A stretch of DNA of 15,159 bases from the NCBI GenBank assembly GCA_003506275.1, contig DOBD01000131.1, positions 1 to 15,159 on the forward strand. The letters are read 5' to 3'. A program made the translations under genes and the position numbers. This DNA is from Bacteroidales bacterium (GTDB lineage Bacteria > Bacteroidota > Bacteroidia > Bacteroidales > UBA1402). The first letter of the stretch is position 1. Every line of letters starts with the position of its first letter. The notes beneath the pieces are model-generated. The model searched no databases, was not told the DNA's origin, and saw nothing but the letters and a program-made list of their open reading frames with translations. Positions 1 through 7,406 of the stretch are shown here, one piece after another.

Positions 1-21
1 TGGCCACTCTGGTAACTGCCC
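1..21 (-). tRNA. tRNA, probably tRNA-Tyr, 5' end only (cut by window edge)
   Basis: Read on the minus strand, the first 21 bases give a tRNA 5' end: a 7-nt acceptor strand GGGCAGT, then TA and a D-arm beginning CCAGAGTGGCCA. This D-arm style belongs to long-variable-arm tRNAs (Tyr, Ser, Leu). In Bacteroidales a tRNA-Tyr commonly lies between hpf and tuf, so Tyr is the best call. The anticodon is outside the window, so the identity is inferred. A consensus promoter lies about 70 nt upstream. Confidence 0.65.
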
Positions 22-34
22 TTACATTGTTTAC

Positions 35-53
35 CTGCGTACGCCTTACGCAG
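35..53 (-). other. hairpin in the leader of the tRNA transcript
   Basis: CTGCGTA and TACGCAG form a perfect 7-bp stem around a 5-nt loop, 13 nt upstream of the tRNA 5' end. A second inverted pair (CAGCCGT at 51-57 and ACGGCTG at 85-91) shares bases 51-53 with this stem, so the two folds exclude each other. The stem may be a processing signal for the tRNA precursor; that is inference. Confidence 0.45.
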
Positions 54-91
54 CCGTCCCTCAAGGCCTACAGGTTCAAGAGAAACGGCTG

Positions 92-122
92 CAAATGTAG
101 GTGTTTAATTTGAATCCACAAA
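92..122 (-). promoter_or_regulatory. Bacteroidota-type promoter for the tRNA operon
   Basis: Minus strand: TTTG (122-119), 19-nt spacer, TACATTTG (99-92). This matches the Bacteroidota primary-sigma consensus TTTG-N19/21-TAnnTTTG exactly. It starts 16 nt after the hpf stop codon and fires toward the tRNA at 21-1, so the tRNA cluster does not depend on read-through from hpf. Confidence 0.8.
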
Positions 123-138
123 GTGTTTTGAAGAAAAA

Positions 139-438
139 TTATTTAGGTCTTCCTTTTTCTTTGATCCTGATCAACTGCTTCTGTATGGCTTCCAGGGAGG
201 TATCGACGGCCTCTTCAAAGGTATCGCTCACTTTGGAGGCGAAAAGCTCGGATCCGGAGATACGAACCTTAACCAGGGCCTCCTTATTCATGGCTGTTTC
301 GGGTTTGATGACTTTCAAGATGACTTCTGTCTCCAGAATGTCACCGTAGAATACTTCCAACTTCTTCACTTTCTTTTCAATAAACTTTTCCAACGCGACG
401 GTGGCATCGAAATGTATCGACTGAATGCTGATTCCCAT
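139..438 (-). CDS. hpf: ribosome hibernation-promoting factor, short form (HPF/RaiA family)
   Basis: A 99-residue protein of the HPF/RaiA family, which binds the 30S decoding region in slow growth and protects or dimerises idle ribosomes. It shows the family's layout: a first beta strand (MGISIQSIHFDAT), a long helix with a basic patch (EKKVKKLEVFYGD), middle strands with an acidic/hydrophobic pattern, and a second helix ending in a basic tail (RIKEKGRPK). There is no C-terminal dimerisation domain, so this is the short form. It is the second gene of a xerC-hpf unit (17-nt gap). The ATG at 438 is fixed by an exact AAGGAGG seven bases upstream, the only strong Shine-Dalgarno in the window. The position beside rpsU, xerC and tRNA genes is the usual one in Bacteroidales. 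Confidence 0.92.
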   Translation of the reverse strand: MGISIQSIHFDATVALEKFIEKKVKKLEVFYGDILETEVILKVIKPETAMNKEALVKVRISGSELFASKVSDTFEEAVDTSLEAIQKQLIRIKEKGRPK

Positions 439-445
439 AGTTGAT

Positions 446-452
446 CCTCCTT
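446..452 (-). promoter_or_regulatory. strong Shine-Dalgarno of hpf
   Basis: AAGGAGG on the minus strand, 7 nt before the hpf ATG, complementary to the core anti-SD at the 3' end of 16S rRNA. None of the other visible starts in the window has a comparable site, which fits the general rarity of functional SDs in Bacteroidota and makes this one stand out. Confidence 0.75.
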
Positions 453-455
453 GTT

Positions 456-1340
456 TTAGGCTCTAGGATGAGCTTGTTTGTACACTTTTTTCAATTCTTC
501 AAAGGTTGTGTGCGTATAGACTTCCGTGGCTGCCAGGCTGCTATGTCCCAGCAATTCCTTAACGGCATTGAGCTCGGCACCTTCGTTAAGGAGCGTGGTG
601 GCGAACGTGTGTCTCAGCACATGAGGGCTGCTTTTTGTCAGGGTGGCTACGTGTGTAAGTTTGGTGTGGATAATACGGTAAACGAGTTGGGGGTAGAGCG
701 GCGCTCCGTTGGGACGAACCAGCAATGAACCGTCATTTGTCGGTGCGACAAGGTCTCGCAAGGTCTGGTATTCGGTGAGCATGCGTTTCAATCCGTCACC
801 AAAGGGTATCAGCCGTTGCTTGTTTCGCTTACCAGTCACTTTGATTAATCCGGACACCGTATCGATGTCCCTGTCCCGGAGCCCAATCAGTTCAGAACGA
901 CGCATACCCGTTTGAAAGAACAGTTCAATGATAAGCCGGTCACGAACTGTTTCAAAGGGATGGTCTTTACGACCGTCCAACATCCTGGCTTTTGTTACTT
1001 CCTCTTCCTTGAGAAACACGGGAAGAGGTTTGTCTGTTTTGGGAGAAGGCACACGGCTGGCTGGATTGATGCCAACCAATTCGCGACGTATGAGATAACG
1101 CCAGTACGACTTGAGGCAGGATAATTTGCGGTTGATGGTCCTGGGGGTCATGCCTTGATCCATCAACGCCATCAACCAGGCACGGATCATATCGGTGCTG
1201 ACACCAGACGGATCGTTGAGGCCGTAGGATTCCTTCAGAAAGTCAGTGAACCCCTCAAGGTCACGCCTATACGCAAGAACGGTATGAGCAGAAAAATTCT
1301 TCTCATACCGTATATAATTGATATATTCGTCGACCCACAT
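456..1340 (-). CDS. xerC: tyrosine recombinase, XerC/XerD type
   Basis: A 294-residue tyrosine recombinase of the family that resolves chromosome dimers at dif. An N-terminal SAM-like core-binding domain covers about residues 1-85 and the catalytic domain about 105-290. The full catalytic set is visible: Arg147 (TGMRRSEL), Lys171 (TGKRNKQR), His240 and Arg243 (HVLRH), His266 (LLGHSS) and the nucleophile Tyr275 (EVYTH). The length matches chromosomal Xer proteins. It is a fixed neighbour of hpf and rpsU in Bacteroidales, which favours a housekeeping Xer over a phage or transposon integrase. Translation could be read from a TTG at 1415, but a promoter lies at 1367-1398, so the ATG at 1340 is used. 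Whether it is functionally XerC or XerD cannot be settled without its partner. Confidence 0.9.
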   Translation of the reverse strand: MWVDEYINYIRYEKNFSAHTVLAYRRDLEGFTDFLKESYGLNDPSGVSTDMIRAWLMALMDQGMTPRTINRKLSCLKSYWRYLIRRELVGINPASRVPSPKTDKPLPVFLKEEEVTKARMLDGRKDHPFETVRDRLIIELFFQTGMRRSELIGLRDRDIDTVSGLIKVTGKRNKQRLIPFGDGLKRMLTEYQTLRDLVAPTNDGSLLVRPNGAPLYPQLVYRIIHTKLTHVATLTKSSPHVLRHTFATTLLNEGAELNAVKELLGHSSLAATEVYTHTTFEELKKVYKQAHPRA

Positions 1341-1366
1341 AGGCTCGTTGCACTTGCTCTGAGCAA

Positions 1367-1398
1367 CGAATATACAAATAAAAAACGAGATTGACAAA
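1367..1398 (-). promoter_or_regulatory. probable promoter of xerC-hpf
   Basis: Minus strand: TTTG (1398-1395), 20-nt spacer, TATATTCG (1374-1367), one mismatch from TAnnTTTG. It lies about 27 nt before the xerC ATG, giving a short leader. The -33 box overlaps the U-rich tail of the rpsU terminator hairpin. Confidence 0.6.
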
Positions 1399-1433
1399 CA
1401 AAAACGCCGCAACAAGCTGTTTGTCGACAGCGT
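1394..1433 (-). terminator. probable intrinsic terminator after rpsU
   Basis: On the minus strand, ACGC pairs with GCGT, and inside this CGACAA pairs with TTGTTG (one G-U) around the loop ACAGC. The stem is followed by TTTTTGTTTG. It starts 17 nt after the rpsU stop. The stem has a small internal loop, so it may be leaky and let some transcripts continue into xerC. Confidence 0.5.
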
Positions 1434-1450
1434 CCGTTTCTTCAGCCTGT

Positions 1451-1642
1451 TTACTCTTCTGTTTGGTGAAGCTGCTGAATGTAAGCGGCTTTCATCATCA
1501 TCTTCCGCTTCTCAACGGAGGGTTTGGTGAAAGCTTGTCTGCTTCTGAGTTCTTTAACGATGCCTGTTTTCTCAAATTTACGTTTGAACTTCTTAAGCGC
1601 TTTCTCGATGTTTTCGCCTTCTTTTACAGGAACTACGATCAT
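1451..1642 (-). CDS. rpsU: 30S ribosomal protein bS21
   Basis: A 63-residue, strongly basic protein matching bS21 along its whole length: it opens MIVVPVKEGENIEKALKKFK, carries the helical KRKFEKTGIVKELRSRQ segment, and ends with the KPSVEKRKMMMKAAY region. bS21 sits on the 30S platform near the 3' end of 16S rRNA. In Bacteroidota it is known, together with bS18 and bS6, to help hide the anti-Shine-Dalgarno. The open frame continues 37 codons upstream, but those codons cross the promoter at 1681-1711, so the ATG at 1642 is the start. The 5' region has no Shine-Dalgarno. It has its own promoter and a terminator-like hairpin downstream, so it is largely a single-gene unit. Confidence 0.95.
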   Translation of the reverse strand: MIVVPVKEGENIEKALKKFKRKFEKTGIVKELRSRQAFTKPSVEKRKMMMKAAYIQQLHQTEE

Positions 1643-1680
1643 ACTTTGTTGAACTTTAAGTGTTTGTTTTAATCGGACTG

Positions 1681-1711
1681 CAAAATTAGACAAAGGCTTT
1701 GATTTACCAAA
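1681..1711 (-). promoter_or_regulatory. Bacteroidota-type promoter of rpsU
   Basis: Minus strand: TTTG (1711-1708), 19-nt spacer, TAATTTTG (1688-1681), an exact match to TTTG-N19/21-TAnnTTTG. Transcription would start about 30 nt before the rpsU ATG at 1642. It is back to back with the aminopeptidase promoter at 1738-1769. Confidence 0.8.
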
Positions 1712-1737
1712 CAAATTCAGGAAAAAGATTTTTGGAT

Positions 1738-1769
1738 TTTTCCTTTTGGGCAATTAAAGCGTATTTTTG
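1738..1769 (+). promoter_or_regulatory. probable promoter of the aminopeptidase P gene
   Basis: TATTTTTG at 1762-1769 matches the -7 consensus exactly. The -33 position, 20 nt upstream, reads TTTT (3 of 4). Transcription would start at about 1775, leaving a leader of roughly 18 nt before the ATG at 1793. Confidence 0.55.
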
Positions 1770-1792
1770 CCCTTCAATCAACACCGTTGACC

Positions 1793-3658
1793 ATGACTGG
1801 AATTTCTGCTCAAGACAAAAACCAACTACCCTTGTTGCCACCTCCGGGCAGCAGCGAACGGGTGAACATCATCATCCAACGCCTCAGCCTGCTCAGAGAG
1901 TTTCTGGCAGAACCAGGGTTGGATGCCATCATCATTCCATCTTCAGATCCTCATCAAAGCGAATACCTGGCTGAGTGCTGGAAATTCAGAGAGTACCTGT
2001 CTGGTTTCAGTGGCTCATTCGGCACCCTGGTGGTCGCTCGTGACGCAGCTGGTTTCTGGACGGACTCCCGCTATTTCCTTCAAGCCGAAAAAGAATTGGA
2101 AGGCACCGGCATCACCTTATATAAATTAGCCGTACCCGGTACCCCGTCACTGGAAGCCTGGATTGCCTCCCAGAGCTACAAGTATGTGGGCCTGGACGGT
2201 AGTCAATTTTCCACCAGCGAGGTGCTGCGCCTCAGCCGTTTCTTCTCAGAAAGGGGCATCCGCCTCAAGCCCGACATCAATCCTTACACGAATGCCTGGC
2301 CCAACAGGCCAACCCTACCCCAGGAGCCCCTCCGTGTTTTTCCTGAGCACATCAGCGGCGAAACGGTGGCCGATAAACTGACCAGGGTACGGACCGCCCT
2401 CCTGGAAACGGAAGCCGATGGTTTGGCCATCACCACCTTGGATGACCTGGCTTGGTTGCTGAATATCAGAGGCATGGATGTTGACTTCAACCCTGTAATC
2501 ATGGCTTTTGCCTACCTCGATCAACACCGCTGTCTCCTGTTCGTGGAAAACACCAAGATGACAGAGGCCGTCAAACGTCATTTACAGGCTTACAATGTGG
2601 AACTGGCCGGTTACACGGACTTTATTCCGTTCATGAGTCGCCTGAAGGGTGTTCGCCTTTTGTTTGACAAAGCCAGGAGTAATTTCGAGCTATATAACAG
2701 ACTGGACGACAGTTGCACTGTGGTGGAGGGAATGACTCCCATCGCAGGACTCAAGGCGTGTAAGAACCCGGTGGAACTGGCCGGTTACAGAGAAGCCAAC
2801 ATCAAGGACGGTGTGGCACTGACCAGACTCTTTCGCTGGATTGAAACCGAAACCCAACCAGGTAAATCTACAGGCAACCCATATCCCACCGAATGGAGCA
2901 TAGCCGAAAAAGCCGTCGAATTCAGGCGCGCGCTGGGCGACTACCTCTGTGAAAGCTTTGCTCCCATCGTTTCATTCAAAGACCATGGCGCTATTGTCCA
3001 TTACGAAGCCACCCCTGAAAGCAGTTATACGGTAGAAGGTGAGGGGGTGCTTTTGCTGGATCTGGGCGCCCATTACCTCCATGGCAGCACCGACACCACC
3101 CGCACCCTTTACCTCAATGGTCAACCATCCGACCTCTTCAAAGAGGACTACACTACGCTGCTAAAAGGCGTCATGGCATTGACCAACGCCCGTTTTCCCG
3201 AAGGAACCAGGGGCACCCAACTGGACATCATGGCCAGGCAATACATCTGGCAACGTCGCATCAACTACCTGCACGGAACAGGACACGGGGTGGGACACTG
3301 CCTGTTTGTGCACGAAGGGCCTCAAAGTATCCGCATGAACGAAAATCCTGTCACCATAGCACCGGGCATGGTCATGTCCAATGAACCGGCCATCTACCGT
3401 ACCGGCGCCTGGGGTGTCAGGGTAGAGAATGTGATCCACTGTTACGAACTGCAGCCCTCAGCATACGGGCGTTTCTTCGGTTTCGAAACCCTCACCCGTG
3501 TGCCGTTGGAGCGAACATGCATTGACACGAACCTGTTGAGACCGGACGAGCGGGCATGGATAGACGCTTACCACCAACAAGTCTATGAGGACTTGTCACC
3601 CAGGCTCACGATGGAGGAACGAGACTGGCTGAGGAATAAAACCAAGCCCCTTGATTGA
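1793..3658 (+). CDS. Xaa-Pro aminopeptidase (M24B), three-domain type
   Basis: A 621-residue metallopeptidase that removes N-terminal residues preceding proline. Two creatinase-type N domains (about 25-160 and 185-335) precede the pita-bread catalytic domain (about 340-560), with a C-terminal extension. This architecture and length match the eukaryotic-like XPNPEP1 class rather than the shorter E. coli PepP. All five metal ligands are visible: Asp423 (LLDLGAHY), Asp434 (STDTTR), His498 (GTGHGVG), Glu531 (MSNEPAIY) and Glu545 (VRVENVIH), with spacing like human XPNPEP1; His494 and the His of VHEGP are also present. There is no signal peptide, so it is probably cytoplasmic. The open frame allows a TTG two codons earlier, but the ATG at 1793 is the natural start. 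The carbonic anhydrase-like gene follows after 46 bp, probably in one transcript. Confidence 0.93.
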   Translation: MTGISAQDKNQLPLLPPPGSSERVNIIIQRLSLLREFLAEPGLDAIIIPSSDPHQSEYLAECWKFREYLSGFSGSFGTLVVARDAAGFWTDSRYFLQAEKELEGTGITLYKLAVPGTPSLEAWIASQSYKYVGLDGSQFSTSEVLRLSRFFSERGIRLKPDINPYTNAWPNRPTLPQEPLRVFPEHISGETVADKLTRVRTALLETEADGLAITTLDDLAWLLNIRGMDVDFNPVIMAFAYLDQHRCLLFVENTKMTEAVKRHLQAYNVELAGYTDFIPFMSRLKGVRLLFDKARSNFELYNRLDDSCTVVEGMTPIAGLKACKNPVELAGYREANIKDGVALTRLFRWIETETQPGKSTGNPYPTEWSIAEKAVEFRRALGDYLCESFAPIVSFKDHGAIVHYEATPESSYTVEGEGVLLLDLGAHYLHGSTDTTRTLYLNGQPSDLFKEDYTTLLKGVMALTNARFPEGTRGTQLDIMARQYIWQRRINYLHGTGHGVGHCLFVHEGPQSIRMNENPVTIAPGMVMSNEPAIYRTGAWGVRVENVIHCYELQPSAYGRFFGFETLTRVPLERTCIDTNLLRPDERAWIDAYHQQVYEDLSPRLTMEERDWLRNKTKPLD

Positions 3659-3704
3659 TATTATCCTACTTCAAACGACTTAACAACCTAACAAAAACCA
3701 TACT

Positions 3705-4253
3705 ATGGCATTGATCAAATCAGTCAGGGGTTACACCCCGGTTTTCGGTGAAAACTGCTTTTTTGCCGACAACGCCACCATCATAGGCGACGTCATCATG
3801 GGTGATGGCTGCAGCATCTGGTTCAACGCCGTCCTCAGAGGCGATGTAAACAGCATCCGGATCGGTAACAATGTAAACATTCAGGATGGCTCTGTACTTC
3901 ATACCCTCTACCAGAAATCCACGGTTACCATTGGTGACAACGTTTCCGTAGGCCACAACGTGACCATCCACGGAGCGACCATTGAAAACAACGCCTTGAT
4001 CGGCATGAACGCTGTCGTGCTCGACCATGCCGTCATCGGAGAAGGCGCCATCGTAGCAGCCGGTTCCGTGGTGTTGAGCGGAACCAAGGTTGAACCTTTC
4101 AGTATATATGCCGGCGTACCGGCCAAATTTGTCAAGATGGCGGATCCTGAACAAACGCGCACCATCAACAAACGCATTTCAGACAACTACCAGTTTTACG
4201 CCAGCTGGTATCAGGAAAAGCCGAAACGCACCTCTTTGCTGGACACTGATTAA
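3705..4253 (+). CDS. gamma-class carbonic anhydrase-like protein
   Basis: A 182-residue left-handed beta-helix protein of the gamma-carbonic anhydrase/YrdA-PaaY family. Hexapeptide repeats run from about residue 12 to 140 (for example IIGDVIMGDGCSIWF, AVIGEGAIVAAGSVV), followed by a C-terminal helix (residues 145-175) that packs on the helix in this family. The three zinc-binding histidines of the trimer are present: His66 (SVLHTL), His84 (VGHNVT) and His89 (TIHGA). The RGDV motif after the early repeats and the AGVPAKFVK ending of the helix are also typical. Many bacterial members have weak or no measured carbonic anhydrase activity, so the reaction (CO2 hydration) is a family assignment only. 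It probably shares a transcript with the upstream aminopeptidase. There is no signal peptide. Confidence 0.9.
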   Translation: MALIKSVRGYTPVFGENCFFADNATIIGDVIMGDGCSIWFNAVLRGDVNSIRIGNNVNIQDGSVLHTLYQKSTVTIGDNVSVGHNVTIHGATIENNALIGMNAVVLDHAVIGEGAIVAAGSVVLSGTKVEPFSIYAGVPAKFVKMADPEQTRTINKRISDNYQFYASWYQEKPKRTSLLDTD

Positions 4254-4278
4254 CCGGATGCGGTGTAAAAAATGATAA

Positions 4279-4305
4279 AAGGCCGCGTATGTGCCTTGTT
4301 TTTTA
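4279..4305 (+). terminator. weak terminator-like hairpin before topA
   Basis: AAGGC (4279-4283) pairs with GCCTT (4293-4297) around a 9-nt loop, followed by GTTTTTT. The stem is only 5 bp, so this is a tentative end for the aminopeptidase/carbonic anhydrase transcript. It abuts the topA -7 box. Confidence 0.35.
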
Positions 4306-4313
4306 TAATTTTG
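4306..4313 (+). promoter_or_regulatory. -7 element of a topA promoter
   Basis: TAATTTTG matches TAnnTTTG exactly and lies 38 nt before the topA ATG. No TTTG is found 19-21 nt upstream (that stretch is GC-rich), so the promoter is only half supported. Confidence 0.5.
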
Positions 4314-4351
4314 CGGCGCCGTTTTTGGCCAATTTGCAATAAACACCTTAG

Positions 4352-6856
4352 ATGCCAACCAATTTAGTCATTGTCGAATCCCCAGCCAAAGCCAAAACCA
4401 TCGAGAAATTCCTGGGAGAGGCTTTCAAGGTCATGTCCAGCTTTGGACACATCCGTGACCTGAGAAAAAAGGATTTTGGCGTAGATATTTCGAACAACTT
4501 TCAACCCGTGTACGAAATCCCTGCCGACAAGCTCAAGCTGGTGCAGGAACTCAAGTCACAAGCCAAGAAAGCAGACACGGTATGGCTGGCCTCTGATGAG
4601 GACCGGGAAGGAGAAGCCATCGCATGGCACCTTGCGGAAGTCCTCCAGCTTGACCAAACCAAGACCAACCGCATCGTTTTCCACGAAATCACCAAGGACG
4701 CCATCCTGACAGCCATCAAGCATCCCCGTCGCATCGACAACAACCTGGTGGATGCGCAACAGGCCAGGCGGGTACTCGACAGGATAGTCGGCTTTGAGTT
4801 GTCGCCTGTCCTGTGGCGGAAAATCAAACCTTCCCTGTCTGCAGGTCGGGTTCAATCCGTGGCGGTAAGGCTTATTGTGGAAAAGGAACGTGACATCCAG
4901 CAATTCGTCGCTGAAGCTTCCTACAAAGTCAGCGTCTCCTTTATCTTGACATCGGCCGATGGCAAAACGGCAACATTGAAAGCCGACCTTGGCAAACGCT
5001 TGAAGACCAAAGAGGACGCCAAAGCCTTCCTGAACCTGTGCAAGGATGCCACGTTTAGCATTGTAGACATCAGCACAAAACCGGGACGTAAAACACCACC
5101 TCCTCCTTTCACCACCTCCACGCTTCAACAAGAGGCAGCCAGAAAACTTGGCATGTCGGTATCGCAGACCATGATGGTGGCCCAACGTTTGTACGAATCA
5201 GGAAAAATCACCTACATGCGTACCGACTCCGTCAATCTGTCCAACCTTGCCATCAACACATCAAAAGCTGAGATTGAAACCATGGCTGGCGAACAGTATG
5301 TCAAGGTACGTCACTACCACACCAAGACAAAGGGGGCCCAGGAGGCACACGAAGCCATTCGACCAACCTACATGAATGTCAGGTCTATTGATGGCAACGC
5401 ACAAGAAAAGCGCCTGTACGAGTTAATCTGGAAACGGACCATCGCTTCCCAGATGGCAGATGCCGAACTGGAAAAAACGACGGTAACCATCGGATTATCC
5501 AATACATCGGAGACCTTGGAAGCTGTCGGCGAAGTCATCACCTTCGATGGTTTCCTGAATGTCTACATGGAATCCTTCGATGACGAAAGCGATACGGACA
5601 ATGGAGGTAAAACCCTACCCGCCCTCAGCAAGAGCGACAACCTGACCATGCAAGTCGCCACTGCCACTGAACGATATACTCAACGGCCTTATCGGTACAC
5701 GGAGGCTAGCCTGGTGCGCAAACTGGAAGAATTGGGAATTGGCCGTCCATCCACGTATGCACCGACCATCTCCACCATACAACAACGCGAATACGTAAAA
5801 AAGGAAGACAAGGAAGGTCAACCCAGAGACTATGTGCAACTGGAGCTTATCCGGGACACCATTAACGAACAAGTGCTGACTGAAACTGTCGGGACTGAAA
5901 AAGGCAAACTTTTCCCCACAGACATTGGCATGGTGGTAAATGATTTTCTCCTGGAATCATTTCCAGATATCCTTGATTTCAACTTTACGGCCTCCGTCGA
6001 GAAGCAATTCGACCAGGTAGCCGAGGGCGACATAGCCTGGAACAAGGTTATCGGGGACTTTTACACGTCTTTCCACCCCGCCGTTGAACAAGCGGCCGCC
6101 TGGTCGAAACAAAAGGTGGGCGAACGGGTATTGGGCACCGATCCAAAAAGTGGCAAACCTGTCTCCGTCCGTATTGGTCGTTTTGGCCCCATCGCTCAAA
6201 TCGGAGTGGCTGAAGACGAGGAGAAACCGCGGTTTGCCTCCTTGCAAAAAGACCAACGCATGGACAGTATCACCCTGGAGGAAGCCCTGGCCTTGTTTAA
6301 ACTACCACGTACGGTAGGCGACTTCGAAGGCAAAACCCTGACCATCGGTGTAGGGCGATTTGGTCCTTACATCAGACACGACGGTGGCTACGTTTCCATC
6401 CCCAAGATCTACGATCCCCTTGATATCGACCTGGATACGTGTATCACCTTGATCGAGAAAAAACGTCAGGAGGAGAGTAACCGAATCATTCATCACTTTG
6501 AAGCGGAGGGCATTCAGGTTTTGAACGGTCGCTTCGGACCGTATCTGACCAAAGATGGCCAAAACTACCGCATTCCCAAGACCACAGATCCGGCGACCTT
6601 GACATTAGAGGCCTGTCAGGCACTCATAGAAGCCCAAAAGGACAAACCAACCAATGGTGGTTACCGCAAGCGGGGATCCAAACCTTCATCCTCAACGGCT
6701 TCCAAGAAAGCCTCGGCAACGACGAAGAAGGCCTCAACTGAAAAAAAGTCGACGGCCTCTCAGAAAACGACAACAACCAAGAAAGTGGCATCCGGGACCA
6801 AGGCCAACACATCGTCGAAACCTGGTAGCCCGAAAAAGACAAGCGTCAAAAAATAG
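4352..6856 (+). CDS. topA: DNA topoisomerase I (type IA)
   Basis: An 834-residue type IA topoisomerase that relaxes negative supercoils by passing one strand through a break in the other. The Toprim domain starts at the N terminus with Glu9 (VIVESPAKAK) and carries the acidic triad Asp82, Asp84, Glu86 (SDEDREGEA). The active-site tyrosine is Tyr288 in KITYMRTDSVN. The arch and gate domains follow, including GIGRPSTYAPTI. After residue 590 come at least three Toprim-C-type repeats marked by GRFGP (IGRFGPIAQIG, VGRFGPYIRHDG, NGRFGPYLTKDG) in place of the Cys4 zinc ribbons of E. coli TopA; no CxxC pair is present. The last 70 residues (765-834) form a disordered Lys/Ser/Thr/Ala tail likely to bind DNA non-specifically. 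It has its own -7 element. Confidence 0.97.
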   Translation: MPTNLVIVESPAKAKTIEKFLGEAFKVMSSFGHIRDLRKKDFGVDISNNFQPVYEIPADKLKLVQELKSQAKKADTVWLASDEDREGEAIAWHLAEVLQLDQTKTNRIVFHEITKDAILTAIKHPRRIDNNLVDAQQARRVLDRIVGFELSPVLWRKIKPSLSAGRVQSVAVRLIVEKERDIQQFVAEASYKVSVSFILTSADGKTATLKADLGKRLKTKEDAKAFLNLCKDATFSIVDISTKPGRKTPPPPFTTSTLQQEAARKLGMSVSQTMMVAQRLYESGKITYMRTDSVNLSNLAINTSKAEIETMAGEQYVKVRHYHTKTKGAQEAHEAIRPTYMNVRSIDGNAQEKRLYELIWKRTIASQMADAELEKTTVTIGLSNTSETLEAVGEVITFDGFLNVYMESFDDESDTDNGGKTLPALSKSDNLTMQVATATERYTQRPYRYTEASLVRKLEELGIGRPSTYAPTISTIQQREYVKKEDKEGQPRDYVQLELIRDTINEQVLTETVGTEKGKLFPTDIGMVVNDFLLESFPDILDFNFTASVEKQFDQVAEGDIAWNKVIGDFYTSFHPAVEQAAAWSKQKVGERVLGTDPKSGKPVSVRIGRFGPIAQIGVAEDEEKPRFASLQKDQRMDSITLEEALALFKLPRTVGDFEGKTLTIGVGRFGPYIRHDGGYVSIPKIYDPLDIDLDTCITLIEKKRQEESNRIIHHFEAEGIQVLNGRFGPYLTKDGQNYRIPKTTDPATLTLEACQALIEAQKDKPTNGGYRKRGSKPSSSTASKKASATTKKASTEKKSTASQKTTTTKKVASGTKANTSSKPGSPKKTSVKK

Positions 6857-6902
6857 ATCACAACGAAATCAGCGTATGTGCGATTAATATGGTTGGTATC
6901 CT

Positions 6903-7406
6903 CTATCGGTAATCACATAGCAATTGCTGCAACCGTTTACGGGCAAAAAAGATGCGACTTTTCACGGTACCCAGTGGCAACTGCATTTCTTCAGCAATGG
7001 CCTCGTATTTGTACCCAGCCACATGCATGGCGAAAGGTTGGCGGTATTCCCTGCTGAAGGAATTGATGGCCTTATTAATGTCCGCTATGGTGTATGAACC
7101 TTCGGGAGTATCCAAACCTGAGTTTTGCGGGATATTCAGGTGATAAAGGTTATCGGTCTGATCCACGAAGGTTTGTTCCCTCACTGCTTTTCGGTAATTG
7201 TTGATGAAGATGTTACGCATAAGCGTATACGCCCAAGCTTTGAAGTTGGTCTCTTCAGTGAACTTGTCGTGGTTGTCCAACACCTTGAGTGAGGTTTCCT
7301 GCAATAGATCAGAGGCGTCATCGCGGTTTCTGGTGAGTCTGAACGCAAAACGGAATAAATCACCCTGCACCTCGATCAGTTGTTCATTGGTTTTAAACGT
7401 GTTCAT
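6903..7406 (-). CDS. ECF-family RNA polymerase sigma factor, no adjacent anti-sigma gene
   Basis: A 167-residue sigma-70-like ECF factor. Region 2 covers about residues 10-80, with the core-binding stretch DDASDLLQETSLKVLDN and the -10-reading NFKAWAYTLMRNIFINNYRK. Region 4 covers about 108-162 with the helix-turn-helix EAIAEEMQLPLGTVKSRIFFARKRL. The short linker (EQTFVDQTDNLYHLN) resembles a conserved stand-alone ECF sigma widespread in Bacteroidales. The gene downstream is the convergent topA (46-bp gap) and the gene upstream is divergent, so there is no co-transcribed anti-sigma and no SusC/FecI-type cluster. An ATG 16 codons earlier (7454) is in frame; the ATG at 7406 is preferred because the family begins near it and a weak GGAAG lies upstream. 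What it responds to cannot be read from the sequence. Confidence 0.9.
   Translation of the reverse strand: MNTFKTNEQLIEVQGDLFRFAFRLTRNRDDASDLLQETSLKVLDNHDKFTEETNFKAWAYTLMRNIFINNYRKAVREQTFVDQTDNLYHLNIPQNSGLDTPEGSYTIADINKAINSFSREYRQPFAMHVAGYKYEAIAEEMQLPLGTVKSRIFFARKRLQQLLCDYR

Noticed and set aside
1341..1415. hydrophobic N-terminal extension of XerC that looks like a signal peptide
   Set aside because: It depends on a TTG start lying upstream of the probable promoter and within the rpsU terminator; Xer proteins are cytoplasmic and start at MWVDEYI here.
3720..4154. 144-codon minus-strand frame inside the carbonic anhydrase-like gene
   Set aside because: Mirrors the hexapeptide-repeat coding strand; it is His/Asp/Val-rich as expected from reverse translation of the repeats and has no promoter.
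4556..5185. 209-codon open frame on the minus strand inside topA
   Set aside because: Shadow of topA with low-complexity, Gly/Arg-rich sequence and no start signal or recognisable domain.
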